The position numbers and the translations under genes were made by a program. From positions 135,116,854 through 135,180,853 of the forward strand of contig JAIOJX010000031.1 of the NCBI GenBank assembly GCA_022376925.1: a stretch of DNA of 64,000 nt, in the 5' to 3' direction. Origin of the DNA: Tragulus kanchil (Eukaryota; Chordata; Mammalia; Artiodactyla; Tragulidae). Shown in pieces: positions 42,701 through 51,024 of this stretch. Positions within the stretch are counted from its first letter, which is position 1; each line of letters starts with the position of its first letter. The notes under the pieces were generated by a model, which was not told where the DNA came from, did no database searches, and saw only the letters and a list, made by a program, of their open reading frames with translations.

Positions 42701-43817
42701 TGATGTCATCAGCCTGGACTCCACATTAATTATCTTCCTGGGAATGTATGCTTCTAAGCATCCATTCAGCTTCTTCACTGAGAAATGTTTCAGAAGACAT
42801 GACTGTATCCTGGGTCATAGAGTAAACAGGCATTTTTGAGAAGGAGAGAAATGGAAAGAGAATTCCAGGCAGATGGAAAAGTTTAAATATGGATACAGCA
42901 CTTTGTAGAAAGACTAATACTAAGGAAATCATGGGGACTTTCAGAACAATAAACCTATCACTAGATCATAAAGGTACTTTGTACAAGATTCAGAATTTTG
43001 AAGGACTCCCCTGGTAGTCCAATGGTTAGGACTCCAAGCTTCCACTGCAGGGACACAGGTTTGATCCCTGGTTGGGAACCTATGTGCCCTGTGAGCTGCA
43101 GACACAACCAAAAAAAAAAAAAAAATTAGAAATTTGAGCTTTATCTTGAGATGAGATAGACATTCCTATATGTCATATGGAATGTCTGTGGTTTGATAAT
43201 TAGGTCTAAAAGAAACCATCTCTTCCTCTCCTTTTTTTTCCTTTAAATATAAGAGTATGCTTAACTTTTTTTATATATGTTTTTATTTCTTTATTTTTGG
43301 CTATTCTGGGTTTTCACTGCTGCCACAGGCTCTTCTCTAGTTGCAGGGAGTCTGGGGCTACTCTCTATTTGAGGTGAGCAGAGTTCTTGTTGCAGTGACT
43401 TCTCTTGTTGTGGAACTCGGGCTCCAGGACACACGGGCTTCAGTAGTTGCAGCACATGGTCTCCATAGTTGCGGCTCCGAGGCTCTAGAGCACAGGCTTA
43501 TGGGCTCAGTCATTCCTCAGCATGTGGGATCTTCTTGGCTCAGGGATCGAACCCACGTCTCCTGCACTGGTAGGCGAGCTCTTCACCACCGAGCCCCCAG
43601 AGAAGCCCTCTCCTTTTGGCTTATAAGATGAGCAATGGTGAGACCTGCATGTCAGCAATTTGTTTCATTAAATCTTTGTCTTACTTAGATTTGGTTCCAA
43701 AACCGAAGATCTAGACTTCGTATCCAGAGAAGAAGAGGCCTTGAAGAAGCTTCAGATCAAAGACAAAACCAGGGACAGGGTTTTATTTCTCTGGAGCCAG
43801 GAAAAGGTGAAAAGTGA
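33677..43817 (+). CDS. DUXA: DUXA double-homeobox transcription factor, five-exon gene model
   Basis: Model: join 33677-33701, 36801-36955, 39198-39294, 39825-39970, 42555-42683. Every intron starts GT and ends AG, and the phases (1, 0, 1, 0) join into 552 nt, 183 residues plus stop. The protein starts MAQDSSSN, then has homeodomain 1 (about residues 14-73, helix 3 IWFQNRRAR) and homeodomain 2 (about residues 94-153, helix 3 IWFQNRRSR). Both keep W48, F49, N51 and R53, so DNA binding should be intact. Each homeobox is split just before IWF, the intron position expected for DUXA and unlike intronless DUX4. Human DUXA is about 204 residues, so this model may lack a C-terminal tail (see 48800 and 62422). 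Family knowledge: a nuclear paired-class factor active around embryonic genome activation and a DUX4 target. Exons 4 and 5 each occur twice because of the tandem duplications at 39756-43911; only one copy of each can be used in frame. Confidence 0.9.
34064..34277 (-). mobile_element. Bov-tA-type SINE, DUXA intron 1
   Basis: GACTCTTTGTGACCCATGGA, GGAGTGGGTTGCCATTTCC and TTCTTTACCACTAGCGCCAC. Confidence 0.9.
34558..34692 (+). mobile_element. Bov-tA-type SINE, partial
   Basis: GGGCTTCCTTGGTGGCTCAG, GGGTTGGATCCCTGGGTGGG and CAGTGTTCTTGCCTGGGG. Confidence 0.85.
34884..35072 (-). mobile_element. Bov-tA-type SINE
   Basis: CTGTCCATGGGATTTCCCAG, GTGGGTTGCCATTCCC and GAGCCACCTGGGAAGCC. Confidence 0.88.
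35382..35594 (-). mobile_element. Bov-tA-type SINE
   Basis: TTAGTCACTCAGTTGTGTCT, GACCCCATGGACTATAAC and GCATTGGCAGGCAGGTTC. Confidence 0.9.
35941..36064 (+). mobile_element. CHR-type SINE
   Basis: CTTTCCTGGTGGTCCAGTGG and AGGTTCAAGCCCTGGCTGG. Confidence 0.85.
36270..36528 (-). mobile_element. CHR-L-type SINE
   Basis: Poly-T/ATTT tail first, then TTTATTCTTCAGCCTGTGTG, CGTGGGATCTTCCCGGTCCA, ending CACCAGAAAGCCCC. Confidence 0.88.
36801..36955 (+). CDS. DUXA: DUXA exon 2, first part of homeodomain 1
   Basis: The exon follows the acceptor CTCTCCACAG and ends before GTACAAG. It enters in phase 1 and leaves in phase 0 (155 nt). It encodes the arm, helix 1, helix 2 and start of helix 3 of homeodomain 1, including CRRSRTTFT, NPYPGF and ESRIQ. 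The NPYPG turn is characteristic of DUX-type homeodomains. The frame stays open for 11 codons past the donor, but that read-through lacks WFQNR, so the splice is needed to complete the domain. Confidence 0.92.
37228..37384 (-). mobile_element. Bov-tA-type SINE, partial
   Basis: AATACTGGAGTGGGTTACCA and CTGCATTGGCAGATTCTTTA. Confidence 0.82.
37385..37945 (-). mobile_element. tRNA-derived SINE split by a nested SINE
   Basis: Outer element: GGCTCTGTCAGGTCTTAGTT to GCATTGAAAGGTGGATTC, resuming after the insertion with TTAAACCACTGGACCATCAG. The AGGTGGATTCTT target duplication is visible on both sides of the inner element at 37563-37893. Confidence 0.85.
37563..37893 (-). mobile_element. CHR-L-type SINE nested in another SINE
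   Basis: T-rich tail first, then CGGGCCACTTCTATTGGTCT, GGCCAGGGATCGAACCGGCG and ACCAGGGGAAGCCC. Flanked by AGGTGGATTCTT, so it is younger than its host SINE. Confidence 0.9.
38052..38160 (+). mobile_element. CHR-type SINE
   Basis: GGGACTTCCCTGGTGGGGCA and TGTGCAGGTTCAGCCTC. Confidence 0.82.
38245..38515 (+). mobile_element. CHR-L-type SINE
   Basis: GGGGCTTCCCTGGTGGTCC, GGTTCAATCCCTGGCCTGGG and GGCCAAAGAACAAAGG, A-run tail. Confidence 0.9.
38535..38872 (+). mobile_element. Long tRNA-derived ruminant SINE
   Basis: GGGCTTCCCTGGTAGCTTAG, GATCCCTGATCCGGGAAG and tail AAATAAATAAATACATTC. Confidence 0.9.
38998..39113 (-). mobile_element. CHR-type SINE, before DUXA exon 3
   Basis: GGATCTTAGTTCCCCAATCA and CTGGACCGCTAGGGAAGCCC. 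Confidence 0.82.
39198..39294 (+). CDS. DUXA: DUXA exon 3, end of homeodomain 1 and linker
   Basis: The acceptor TTCTTCTCTAG is followed by codons for IWFQNRRARF, which completes recognition helix 3 of homeodomain 1. A short charged linker follows (KRPEKN, NEDQASPKEKSQ). The donor is AAG|GTAAAC. Length is 97 nt; phase 0 in, phase 1 out, matching exon 4. Confidence 0.92.
39540..39668 (+). mobile_element. Bov-tA-type SINE, 3' part
   Basis: GGGAAGATCCCCTGGAGGAG, TTCTTGCTTGGAGAATCCC and TCACAAAAGAGTCAGATG. Confidence 0.82.
39825..39970 (+). CDS. DUXA: DUXA exon 4, first part of homeodomain 2
   Basis: Acceptor TGCTCCAG, donor CAG|GTAAGC, 146 nt, phase 1 in and 0 out. It encodes RRSRTSYTSSQLQAL, NPYPGID and PESRVQ of homeodomain 2. 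NPYPGIDSRE and GVPESRVQ match the human DUXA second homeodomain as I remember it. This is the first of two identical copies; the second is at 40912-41057. Confidence 0.9.
40066..40258 (+). mobile_element. CHR-type SINE (D11 copy 1)
   Basis: GGACTTCTCTGGTGGGCCAG, GGTTGGATCCATGGTCAGGG and tail AAATAAATAAAGTAC. Confidence 0.88.
40320..40552 (+). mobile_element. Bov-tA-type SINE (D11 copy 1)
   Basis: GGGTTCAATCCCTGGGTGGG, AATGGCAACCCACTCCAGTA and GGAGCCTGGTAGGCTACAG. Confidence 0.9.
40912..41057 (+). pseudogene. DUXA: Duplicate copy of DUXA exon 4 (duplication D11)
   Basis: Identical to 39825-39970 with its splice sites. It cannot follow exon 4 in a transcript: after phase 0 it would be read ATG TAA, an immediate stop. 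It is therefore an alternative copy of the same exon, most likely an assembly duplicate, not a tandem exon used together with its partner. Confidence 0.85.
41153..41345 (+). mobile_element. CHR-type SINE (D11 copy 2)
   Basis: Same as 40066, offset 1087. Confidence 0.88.
41407..41638 (+). mobile_element. Bov-tA-type SINE (D11 copy 2)
   Basis: Same as 40320, one C fewer in its head. Confidence 0.9.
41868..41990 (+). mobile_element. CHR-type SINE (D12 copy 1)
   Basis: GGACTCCCCTGGTAGTCCAA, GGTTTGATCCCTGGTTGGG and A-run tail. Confidence 0.88.
42138..42478 (-). mobile_element. Long tRNA-derived SINE (D12 copy 1), before DUXA exon 5
   Basis: TTTTTGGCTATTCTGGGTTT, GATCGAACCCACGTCTCCTG and CCCAGAGAAGCCC. 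Confidence 0.9.
42555..42683 (+). CDS. DUXA: DUXA exon 5, end of homeodomain 2 and C-terminus
   Basis: Acceptor TTGTCTTACTTAG, phase 0. It encodes IWFQNRRSRLRIQRRR, completing homeodomain 2, then a Q/G/E-rich tail ending EPGKGEK and a TGA stop at 42681-42683. A possible donor, AAAAG|GTGAAA, lies at 42672/42673 just before the stop. If it is used (phase 1 out), the protein would continue into one or both exon candidates at 48800 and 62422. The duplicate copy is at 43689-43817. Confidence 0.88.
   Translation: MWFQNRRSRLRIQRRRGLEEASDQRQNQGQGFISLEPGKGEK
43004..43126 (+). mobile_element. CHR-type SINE (D12 copy 2)
   Basis: Same as 41868. Confidence 0.88.
43272..43612 (-). mobile_element. Long tRNA-derived SINE (D12 copy 2)
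   Basis: Same as 42138. Confidence 0.9.
43689..43817 (+). pseudogene. DUXA: Duplicate copy of DUXA exon 5 (duplication D12)
   Basis: Same 129 nt, acceptor and stop as 42555-42683, 1134 bases downstream. If the duplications are collapsed only one exon 5 remains. Either copy gives the same protein. Confidence 0.85.
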
Positions 43818-44092
43818 GACAAATTCAGTGGATGTGATGTCATCAGCCTGGACTCCACATTAATTATCTTCCTGGGAACATACCCTTCTAAGCATCCATT
43901 CAGCTTCTTCATCTTCTGGAGATGGGAAAGAGGACTTCAGGAAGCAGAGACAGATGATGCAAAGAACCATGCAGTCCTAGTGACCAAATCTGGACTCAGA
44001 GTCAAGCAAATCTTGAGGACAATGAAATAATTGTATTAATATAATTTTTTGGTCATCAGAATCATGACTAATTCAAGCAAAAATCAGCACAA

Positions 44093-44212
44093 CATGTGGT
44101 ATCACGAATATGTATGGCTGAGTCCCTTTGCTGTTCACCTGAAACTATCACTACATTGTTAATTGGCTATCCTCCAATACAAAATGCTTAAAGACTGAAA
44201 AAAAAAAAAAAG
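44093..44212 (+). mobile_element. L1 3' terminal fragment
   Basis: CTGAAACTATCACTACATTG, TTAATTGGCTATCCTCCAAT and an A-run match the L1 3' end. It lies just downstream of the DUXA exon 5 copy. Confidence 0.75.
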
Positions 44213-44273
44213 ATGAAATAGAATACTTCAGCCGTTAAAGTCAAGGATCCTGTGCTCCTTTACAAGGGCTCTC

Positions 44274-44500
44274 TTGGGTTTCCTATGTGGCTCTAGTGGT
44301 AAAGAACCTGCCTGTGAATGTGGGAGACTTAAGAGAGGAGGCTTTGATCCCTGGGTTGGGAAGATTCTCTGGGGAAGGACATGGCAACCCACTCCAGTAT
44401 TCTTGCCCAGAGAACCCTTTGCAGAGAGGTTCCTGTCGGGCTACAGTCCATGGGGTCACTAAGAGTCGGACACACCTGCAGGGACTTAGCCCGCATGCAC
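44274..44500 (+). mobile_element. Bov-tA-type SINE
   Basis: GATCCCTGGGTTGGGAAG, CATGGCAACCCACTCCAGTA and TAAGAGTCGGACACACC. Confidence 0.9.
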
Positions 44501-44599
44501 ACAAGGGCTACAGATCATATTCTGAGACATAATCCTTTAATACCGGAGCCCTCATCAGTTGGAAGAAGTTGACTACATCATAATCAGACTTTAGCTATG

Positions 44600-44975
44600 A
44601 CATATGCTGCTCCATCTTACAGTTCTGAGAGTTTACCTCAAGGAAATGGGGACAAATTAACCCTGGAACTGAAGATTTGCTGTACTTAAAACAGTCAAGA
44701 TGACATTGATCAGACCAGCCACGCACAATTTCAAGATGACGGTCAGAGAGGACTGTGTAGCCACCCCACTCCACCTGAGTATTCCTGGAATTCCTCTTTA
44801 AAATCTCCTGCCCCCAGTCAGCAATGGGGATTTTGTTCTATGGAACACGAGTCTAGTTTCTGAGCAGGATTGTCAACTTTCCTAATAAAGCTATCTTTGC
44901 TTTTACACAAAATGTGTCTCTCTGTGTTGGATTCTTAAGTGATAAACAATCAAACCTGAGTTTAGGAACAGTGTC
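44600..44975 (+). mobile_element. Candidate ERV-type solo LTR
   Basis: CCTAATAAAGCTATCTTTGC followed about 35 bases later by GTCTCTCTGTGTTGGATTC looks like the poly-A signal and R/U5 border of a retroviral LTR. No internal retroviral genes are adjacent. A second copy is at about 45708-46080 through D13. Confidence 0.4.
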
Positions 44976-45278
44976 TTAGGCGTGAGCCCGATAACCTCTA
45001 GAATTTGACACTATCTCCAAGTTGATAGAACTGAGTTGAACTGTAGGATATCCACCAAACATTATTTGGCTGGAACTGGGTCCAGAATGCAAATGTTTGC
45101 CCAATATAGTGGCCACACACACAGATACACACAAAACATAGCAGCCCCTCTCCCGGCAAAGAACAGCATAGTTGCCACAAGCCACAGTGGACTACTGGGT
45201 ACTAGAAACAAGTGTCACAGGAAATAACTATTTTCCTCAACAATACATGAAAGGGGAAAAAGAACAATACGTGAACAG

Positions 45279-45640
45279 GGAATTCCCTGGTGTTCCAGTG
45301 ATTAGAGCTCTGTCCTTTCAGTGAAGAGATGTCAGGGTTTGATCCCTATCAGGGAGCAGGATCCCATTTATTTTTGGCTCTTCTGGGTTTTCACTGCTGC
45401 TGCAGGCTCTTCTCTAGTTGAAGGGAGTGGGGGCTCCTCTCTAGTGGAGGTGAGCAGGCTTCTTGTTGCGGTGACTTCTCTTGTTGTGGAACTCGGGCTC
45501 TAGAGCACAGGCTCCACAGTTGTGGCTAATGGGCTTAGTTGCTCTCAAGCATGTGGGATCTTTCTGGATCAGGGATCGAACCCGTGTCTCCTGCATTGGC
45601 AGGTGAACTCTTCACCACTGAGCTACCAGGGAAGCCCCAT
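45279..45640. mobile_element. CHR SINE head (+) joined to a long tRNA-SINE (-), D13 copy 1
   Basis: GGAATTCCCTGGTGTTCCAG starts a plus-strand CHR SINE. At about 45363 a minus-strand element begins (TTATTTTTGGCTCTTCTGGG) and ends at TACCAGGGAAGCCCC. Confidence 0.85.
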
Positions 45641-46382
45641 AACTTTTATTCATGAGGTGTCAAATGGGGAAATTGTAGGGGCTTGAAGAGGTCTGATAGA
45701 TTAGCATATGTTTGCTCCCATTTTACAGTTCTGAGAGTTTACCTCAAGGAAATGGGGACAAATTAACCCTGGAACTGAAGATATGAGGTACTTAAAACAG
45801 TCGAGATGACATTGATCAGATCAGTCACGCACAATTTCAAGATGATGGTCAGAGAGGACTGTGTAGCCACCCCACTCCACCTGAGTATTCCTGGAATTCC
45901 TCTTAAAATCTCCTGCCCCCGATCAGCAATGGGGATTTTGTTCTATGGAACACGAGTCTAGTTTCTGAGCAGGATTGTCAGCTTTCCTAATAAAGCTATC
46001 TTTGCTTTTACACAAAATGTGTCTCTCTGTGTTGGATTCTTAAGTGATAAACAATCAAACCTGAGTTTAGGAACAGTGTCTTAGGCGTGAGCCCGATAAC
46101 CTCTAGAATTTGACACTATCTCCAAGTTGATAGAACTGAGTTGAACTGTAGGATATCCACCAAACATTATTTGGCTGGAACTGGGTCCAGAATGCAAATG
46201 TTTGCCCAATATAGTGGCCACACACACAGATACACACAAAACATAGCAGCCCCTCTCCCGGCAAAGAACAGCATAGTTGCCACAAGCCACAGTGGACTAC
46301 TGGGTACTAGAAACAAGTGTCACAGGAAATAACTATTTTCCTCAACAATACATGAAAGGGGAAAAGAACAATACGTGAACAG

Positions 46383-46745
46383 GGAATTCCCTGGTGTTCC
46401 AGTGATTAGAGCTCTGTCCTTTCAGTGAAGAGATGTCAGGGTTTGATCCCTATCAGGGAGCAGGATCCCATTTATTTTTGGCTCTTCTGGGTTTTCACTG
46501 CTGCTGCAGGCTCTTCTCTAGTTGAAGGGAGTGGGGGCTCCTCTCTAGTGGAGGTGAGCAGGCTTCTTGTTGCGGTGACTTCTCTTGTTGTGGAACTCGG
46601 GCTCTAGAGCACAGGCTCCACAGTTGTGGCTAATGGGCTTAGTTGCTCTCAAGCATGTGGGATCTTTCTGGATCAGGGATCGAACCCGTGTCTCCTGCAT
46701 TGGCAGGTGAACTCTTCACCACTGAGCTACCAGGGAAGCCCCATA
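46383..46745. mobile_element. CHR SINE head (+) joined to a long tRNA-SINE (-), D13 copy 2
   Basis: Same pair as at 45279. Confidence 0.85.
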
Positions 46746-46797
46746 ACTTTTATTCATGAGGTGTCATGGAAATTGTAGCTGAAGAGGTCTGATAGGA

Positions 46798-47344
46798 TTA
46801 AAGTAGGTGGGGCTTGCTATTTCTTAGGAGATAGGAATGCTGTCTTTGTTTCCTGAGTAGATTAGGATCTTTGAGATGAGGGGGTAGGGCATTTTAAGTT
46901 TGTTTTGATGGTTAGTTTAGCTTTTTGTACACACATCTTTTCATTTCCAATTGGAGCAGAAACCACCACAGGCCCTGGGAATCCCCTTATAGAGCTTATG
47001 CCGGTTCCACTGGAGGTAGGCTGTTCTTTTTGCTTCCTTGAAAGTCAAAGATTTTAAGTTTTACGTTGGAGTTTTGAATTTTCATGTTAGCAAGTGCTGC
47101 TCCCAGGATGTCCCCAGTCCTTTCAAAACCTTGGAATCCTTAGCAGCCCGGGTCCAAGGTTAGCTTCTGTTCTTTTGGTCTCCCCTTCTCGGCTTTCTTC
47201 TCTCTACTCTAGCAAAGCCCAGTTTGACCCCGTGGTCTTGGCACAGGTTCACTGCAAAAGTGCGGTTGAACTTCTGCTCATTTCTTTCTCAGTGTTTCTC
47301 TGTGTTTTATACACCAGTGTCATATCTGTACCCGTATACATTCA
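46798..47344. other. Single-copy sequence, nothing recognised
   Basis: Downstream of DUXA exon 5. No repeat or exon that I can support. Confidence 0.5.
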
Positions 47345-47555
47345 TCTTGTTTAGTTGTTCAGTCGTGTCCAACTCTTTGTGACCCCATGGACTCTAGCCC
47401 ACCAGGCTCCTCTGTCCATGGGATTCACCAGACAAGAATACTGGAGTGGGTTGCCATGCCCTCATTCAGGGGATCTTCCCAACCTAGGGACTGAACCTGT
47501 GTCTCCTGCATTGGCAGGCAGATTCTTTACCACTGAGTCACCAGAGGAGTCCCAA
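47345..47555 (-). mobile_element. Bov-tA-type SINE
   Basis: TTCAGTCGTGTCCAACTCTT, GACCCCATGGACTCTAGCCC and TTTACCACTGAGTCACCAG. Confidence 0.92.
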
Positions 47556-47607
47556 GATTGTCTCTGAGAATTTTGTTTTTAAGTTTCTGGTATGTAGGAG
47601 GGTCTTT

Positions 47608-47745
47608 TGTTTCTTTTTTTGTCTGGCTGCATCCACAAACATCATGCAATCCATGATCCACTATCTTAGTTCTCAGACCAGGATTGAGCCTGTGCCCACT
47701 GCATTGGGAGTGTGGAGTCTTAACCACGGAACCGTCTGGGAAGTC
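47608..47745 (-). mobile_element. CHR-type SINE
   Basis: ATCTTAGTTCTCAGACCAGG and AACCACGGAACCGTCTGGGA. Confidence 0.8.
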
Positions 47746-47752
47746 TTTGATT

Positions 47753-47895
47753 TTTTTTTTTTTTAAGATAAGTTTTTTTTTTTTTTTGGCTGGGGGCATA
47801 TGAGACCTTTGTCCCCCAACTAGGGATCGGATCCACACCCCTGCAATGGAAGCATGGAATCCTAACCATTGAATCACCAGGGAATTCCCAAAGAT
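47753..47895 (-). mobile_element. CHR-type SINE
   Basis: Poly-T, GTCCCCCAACTAGGGATCGG and TGAATCACCAGGGAATTCCC. Confidence 0.85.
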
Positions 47896-47899
47896 TTTA

Positions 47900-48690
47900 T
47901 TTTATTTTTTTTAGAGCAGTTTTAGTTTTATAATACACTTGAGAGGAAAGTACAGGAATTTTCCATATGCTTCTTACCCTACCCAAGTATAGTCCCTCCA
48001 CCATCAACATATATTTAACCATCATTATCAACAAAGCCCATGGTTTTCCTAAGGGTTCACTTTTAAACATTTTTTTCGTTTTTCTTTCCCTGTTATTTTT
48101 AAGGGTTCACTTGATGTTGAACATTCTTTGGGTTTGAATGCACGTGTAAATAACTTAAAACCGTCAACATAGTATCCCACAGAGTATTTTTCACTGCCCT
48201 AAAGATCCTTCATGCTCTACTGCTCTGCCTGTTTATTTCTCCCTTCCCCCAACCCCCGATAACTAATCTTTATTTATTTGGCTGAGCTGTGTATCAGTTT
48301 TGGCTTGCTGAATCTTTAGTTGAGGCAAAGGAGAGCTCTTAGTTGCAGCATGTGAGTTCTTAGTTTCCCAACCAGGGACTGAACTCAGGTCCCCTGCATC
48401 GGGAGTGTGGACCATAGGACCACCGAGGAAGTCTTGAAACTAATCTTTTTATTGTCCTCATAATTTTGCATTTCCTAGAATGTCATAGTTAGAATCATGC
48501 AGTATGTAAATTTTCAGATTGGCCTTATTCACTTAGTAATATGCATTTAATTTTCCTCCGCCTGTCTTTTTATGGCAATAGCTCATTTCATTTTTGCACT
48601 GAATAATATGCTATTGTCTGGGTATATCACAGTTTATTTAACCACTTACCAGATGAAGGACATCTTGAAAGAAACTGCTATAAACATCTG
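47900..48690 (-). mobile_element. Old L1M-type 3' fragment
   Basis: Complement matches the conserved old L1 tail: GAGCAGTTTTAGTTTTATAA, GTATTTTTCACTGCCC, AGAATGTCATAG, ACTTAGTAATATGCATTTAA. Split by a CHR SINE at 48272-48436. Confidence 0.75.
48272..48436 (-). mobile_element. CHR/tRNA-type SINE inside an old L1M
   Basis: TTAGTTTCCCAACCAGGGAC and CATAGGACCACCGAGGAAGT. Confidence 0.8.
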
Positions 48691-48799
48691 GTTCAAATGA
48701 CAAGGATGCTGAGGTTGAGAGGTCCTTGTATGAACAGAAAACATCTACTCTGCATCCTCAGATTATGAATTTGTCTTCTTTTTTGCTTCTCTCTAAAAG

Positions 48800-48820
48800 A
48801 ACAAATGAATGAACGAGAAG
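48800..48820 (+). CDS. Candidate DUXA micro-exon (C-terminal), uncertain
   Basis: A 21-nt segment between a pyrimidine tract ending CTCTAAAAG and the donor AAG|GTAAGAG. It would enter and leave in phase 1, matching the optional donor at 42673, and would encode EQMNERE. The acceptor (AAAG) is weak and micro-exons this short arise by chance, so this is a suggestion only. It is not inside a recognisable repeat. Confidence 0.25.
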
Positions 48821-49035
48821 GTAAGAGTTTTATTTCTTTGTACATTTTGAAATATTCATAACAACTTTAGAACAGTCTTTTAGTGAAAAGATTTTCTTAA
48901 TATCTTGCATGACTTTTGCCCATTATGAAAGAATTTTAAAAAACATTAGGGATTTTATACATTATTTTAATTTTAAAAGGGGAATATGTCAACATTTAAT
49001 TTTGAAACTACAAATTGTAGAGAAATTATATTCTT

Positions 49036-49366
49036 TTTTTAAAAAATTATTTATTTATTTTTGGCTATTCTGGGTTTTCACTGCTGCTGCAGGCTCTTCT
49101 CTAGTTGAAGGGAGTGGGGGCTCCTCTCTAGTGGAGGTGAGCAGGCTTCTTGTTGCGGTGACTTCTCTTGTTGTGGAACTTGGGCTCTAGGCCTCACAGG
49201 CTTCAGTAGTTGCAGCTCTGAGGCTCTAGAGCACAGGCTCCATAGTTGTGGCTCATGGGCTTAGTTGCTTTGTAGCATGTGGGATCTTTCTGGATCAGGG
49301 ATGAACCCATGTCTCCTGCATTGGCAGGTGAACTCTTTACCACTGAGCTACCAGGAAAGTCCCTAA
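49036..49366 (-). mobile_element. Long tRNA-derived ruminant SINE
   Basis: TATTTTTGGCTATTCTGGGT, CAGGCTTCTTGTTGCGGTGA and GAGCTACCAGGAAAGTCCC. Confidence 0.9.
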
Positions 49367-49711
49367 AAATTGTATTCTTAAAAAACAGCATTCTCCCCTC
49401 ACATATTTCTAAGCCTTATATTCAACATGCTATTTCTACTAACTGTCCTTCAAGAGAGCAAAGTTACCTAAAAAGGGAGCAATGAGGCAATAAAAATGTT
49501 AGAAAAACTGAAAAAGAGACCAAAAGGCAATTATTACTTGTGATAAATATTCATTAGCAGAAGTTGAACAAACAACTCCAAAATCTGTGAAACTAGGAAA
49601 ATGTTTACTGGAAGCAGCTTGGAAAAGATGGATAAATCACTAATTTGTAAGAAAAAGCGAAGTTACAAAAAAGTTTTTGAACTGTACTTTAGAGATACTA
49701 AAACAATCCCC

Positions 49712-49973
49712 AATTTTGGCCTCTCTTATCGGTTCTCCATTCATTCACCTTCATCCATCTTTATTCCTGGGCCTGCGCGGGCCTTCCACTGCAGTGGCCC
49801 CTGGCGGCAGAGTATTGGCTCTGGGCACATGCGCTGCAGAGCGCTGGCCTGCAACCAGACGCACCCGTCCGGCTACTCCGCGGCACGTGAGATCTTCCCG
49901 GGCCATGGATCGAACTGGTGCCCTTTGCACTGCAAGGCGGACTCTCTACCCACTGGACCACCAGGGAAGTCCT
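49712..49973 (-). mobile_element. CHR-L-type SINE
   Basis: TTTTGGCCTCTCTTATCGGT, CGCGGCACGTGAGATCTTCC and CCACCAGGGAAGTCC. Confidence 0.88.
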
Positions 49974-50002
49974 TAAAATAATTTTTTAAGTAAATAAACC
50001 AG

Positions 50003-50098
50003 AAGCGAATTCCCTGGTTGTCCAAAGGTTAGTTAGGACTCTGCACTTTCAGGGCTGTGGACCCAGGGTCAGTCCCTGGTGGAGGAATTCCCTGTAAT
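50003..50098 (+). mobile_element. CHR-type SINE, partial
   Basis: GAATTCCCTGGTTGTCCAAA and GGGTCAGTCCCTGGTGGAGG. Confidence 0.75.
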
Positions 50099-50104
50099 AC
50101 TTTG

Positions 50105-50440
50105 GTTTTTAATCTGCAGAGAAAAATGAAAGATGAAACTATGATATCTTCACAGAGAAAAATAAATACTGTACAAGAGCACTTATATGTGGAATCTAAA
50201 AAGTACAACACACTTGTGCATGTCATGAAGAAGAAGCAACTCACAGATACAGAGAACAAACTGGGGTTAACAGTAGGGGGAGGGAAGCAGGGAGGGGCAA
50301 GAGGAAGAGGGACAAACTATTAGGTGTAAAATAAGCTCCAAGGATACCCTGTACCACAGGCAGCATATAGCCAATATTTTATAATAACTATACATGAAGT
50401 ATAACCTTTAAAAATGATGACTCATTATATTGTACACCAA
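50105..50440 (+). mobile_element. L1 3' UTR fragment
   Basis: TATGTGGAATCTAAAAAGTA, GATACAGAGAACAAACTGG and GCAGCATATAGCCAATATTT are typical of cetartiodactyl L1 3' ends. It forms the target of the Bov-tA at 50443 and, beyond that, of the full-length L1. Confidence 0.8.
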
Positions 50441-50442
50441 TA

Positions 50443-50660
50443 TGGCTTCCCAGGTAGCGCTAGTGGTAAAGAAACTGCCTACCAATGCAGGAGACCTAAG
50501 AGACTCAGGTTCGATCCCTGGGTCGGGAAGATCCCCTGGAGACAGGCACGACAACCCATTCCAGTATTCTTGCCTGGAGAACCTTGTGGACAGAGAAGCC
50601 TGGTGGGCTATGGTTCATAGGGTCACAGAGAGTCAGACACAGCTGAAGTAACCTAACACG
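50443..50660 (+). mobile_element. Bov-tA SINE inside an L1 3' fragment
   Basis: GGTTCGATCCCTGGGTCGGG, CCTGGTGGGCTATGGTTC and CACAGAGAGTCAGACAC. ATATTGTACACC and ATATTATACACC on either side look like its target duplication. Confidence 0.92.
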
Positions 50661-51024
50661 CACATATTATACACCGGTAATTTATGTAATGTTGTACAAA
50701 AACTATATTTCTTTTTTTTTAAATTAATTAATTAATTAATTAATTTTTTACATGTATGTTCCCAGATCATTCATATGCATATCCCTGGACCCTCCCCCCA
50801 CCCAGTTCCCCCCCTCCCATCCCTCCAGACCATCACTCCAAGTGGTTGTAGGTACTCCTATTCCCCTAGCACAATGACAATAGCTATCTTTTCCACACAT
50901 GACAGTATAGGCTTCCATGTTACTCGCTCCATGCCTCCCTCCCACTGTTCGGTCTCCACAATGTCCCCATGTCTATTCTCTGTTTTTTCATGAGTTCACT
51001 GCGTATGTTATCATGACTATCTTA

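Larger units (their letters stand above)
41657..43911. repeat. Tandem duplication D12 carrying DUXA exon 5 (period 1134-1136)
   Basis: Copy 1 41657-42777, about 15 bases of filler, copy 2 42793-43911. An A-run is two bases shorter at the start of copy 2, and several mismatches lie in the last 40 bases of copy 1. The segment 40570-40775 / 41657-41861 / 42793-42996 is present three times. Confidence 0.95.
44597..46797. repeat. Tandem duplication D13 (period about 1106)
   Basis: Copy 1 about 44597-45705, copy 2 about 45706-46797. Mismatches are concentrated in the last 60 bases of copy 1 and the first 130 of copy 2; the rest is nearly identical. Confidence 0.93.
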
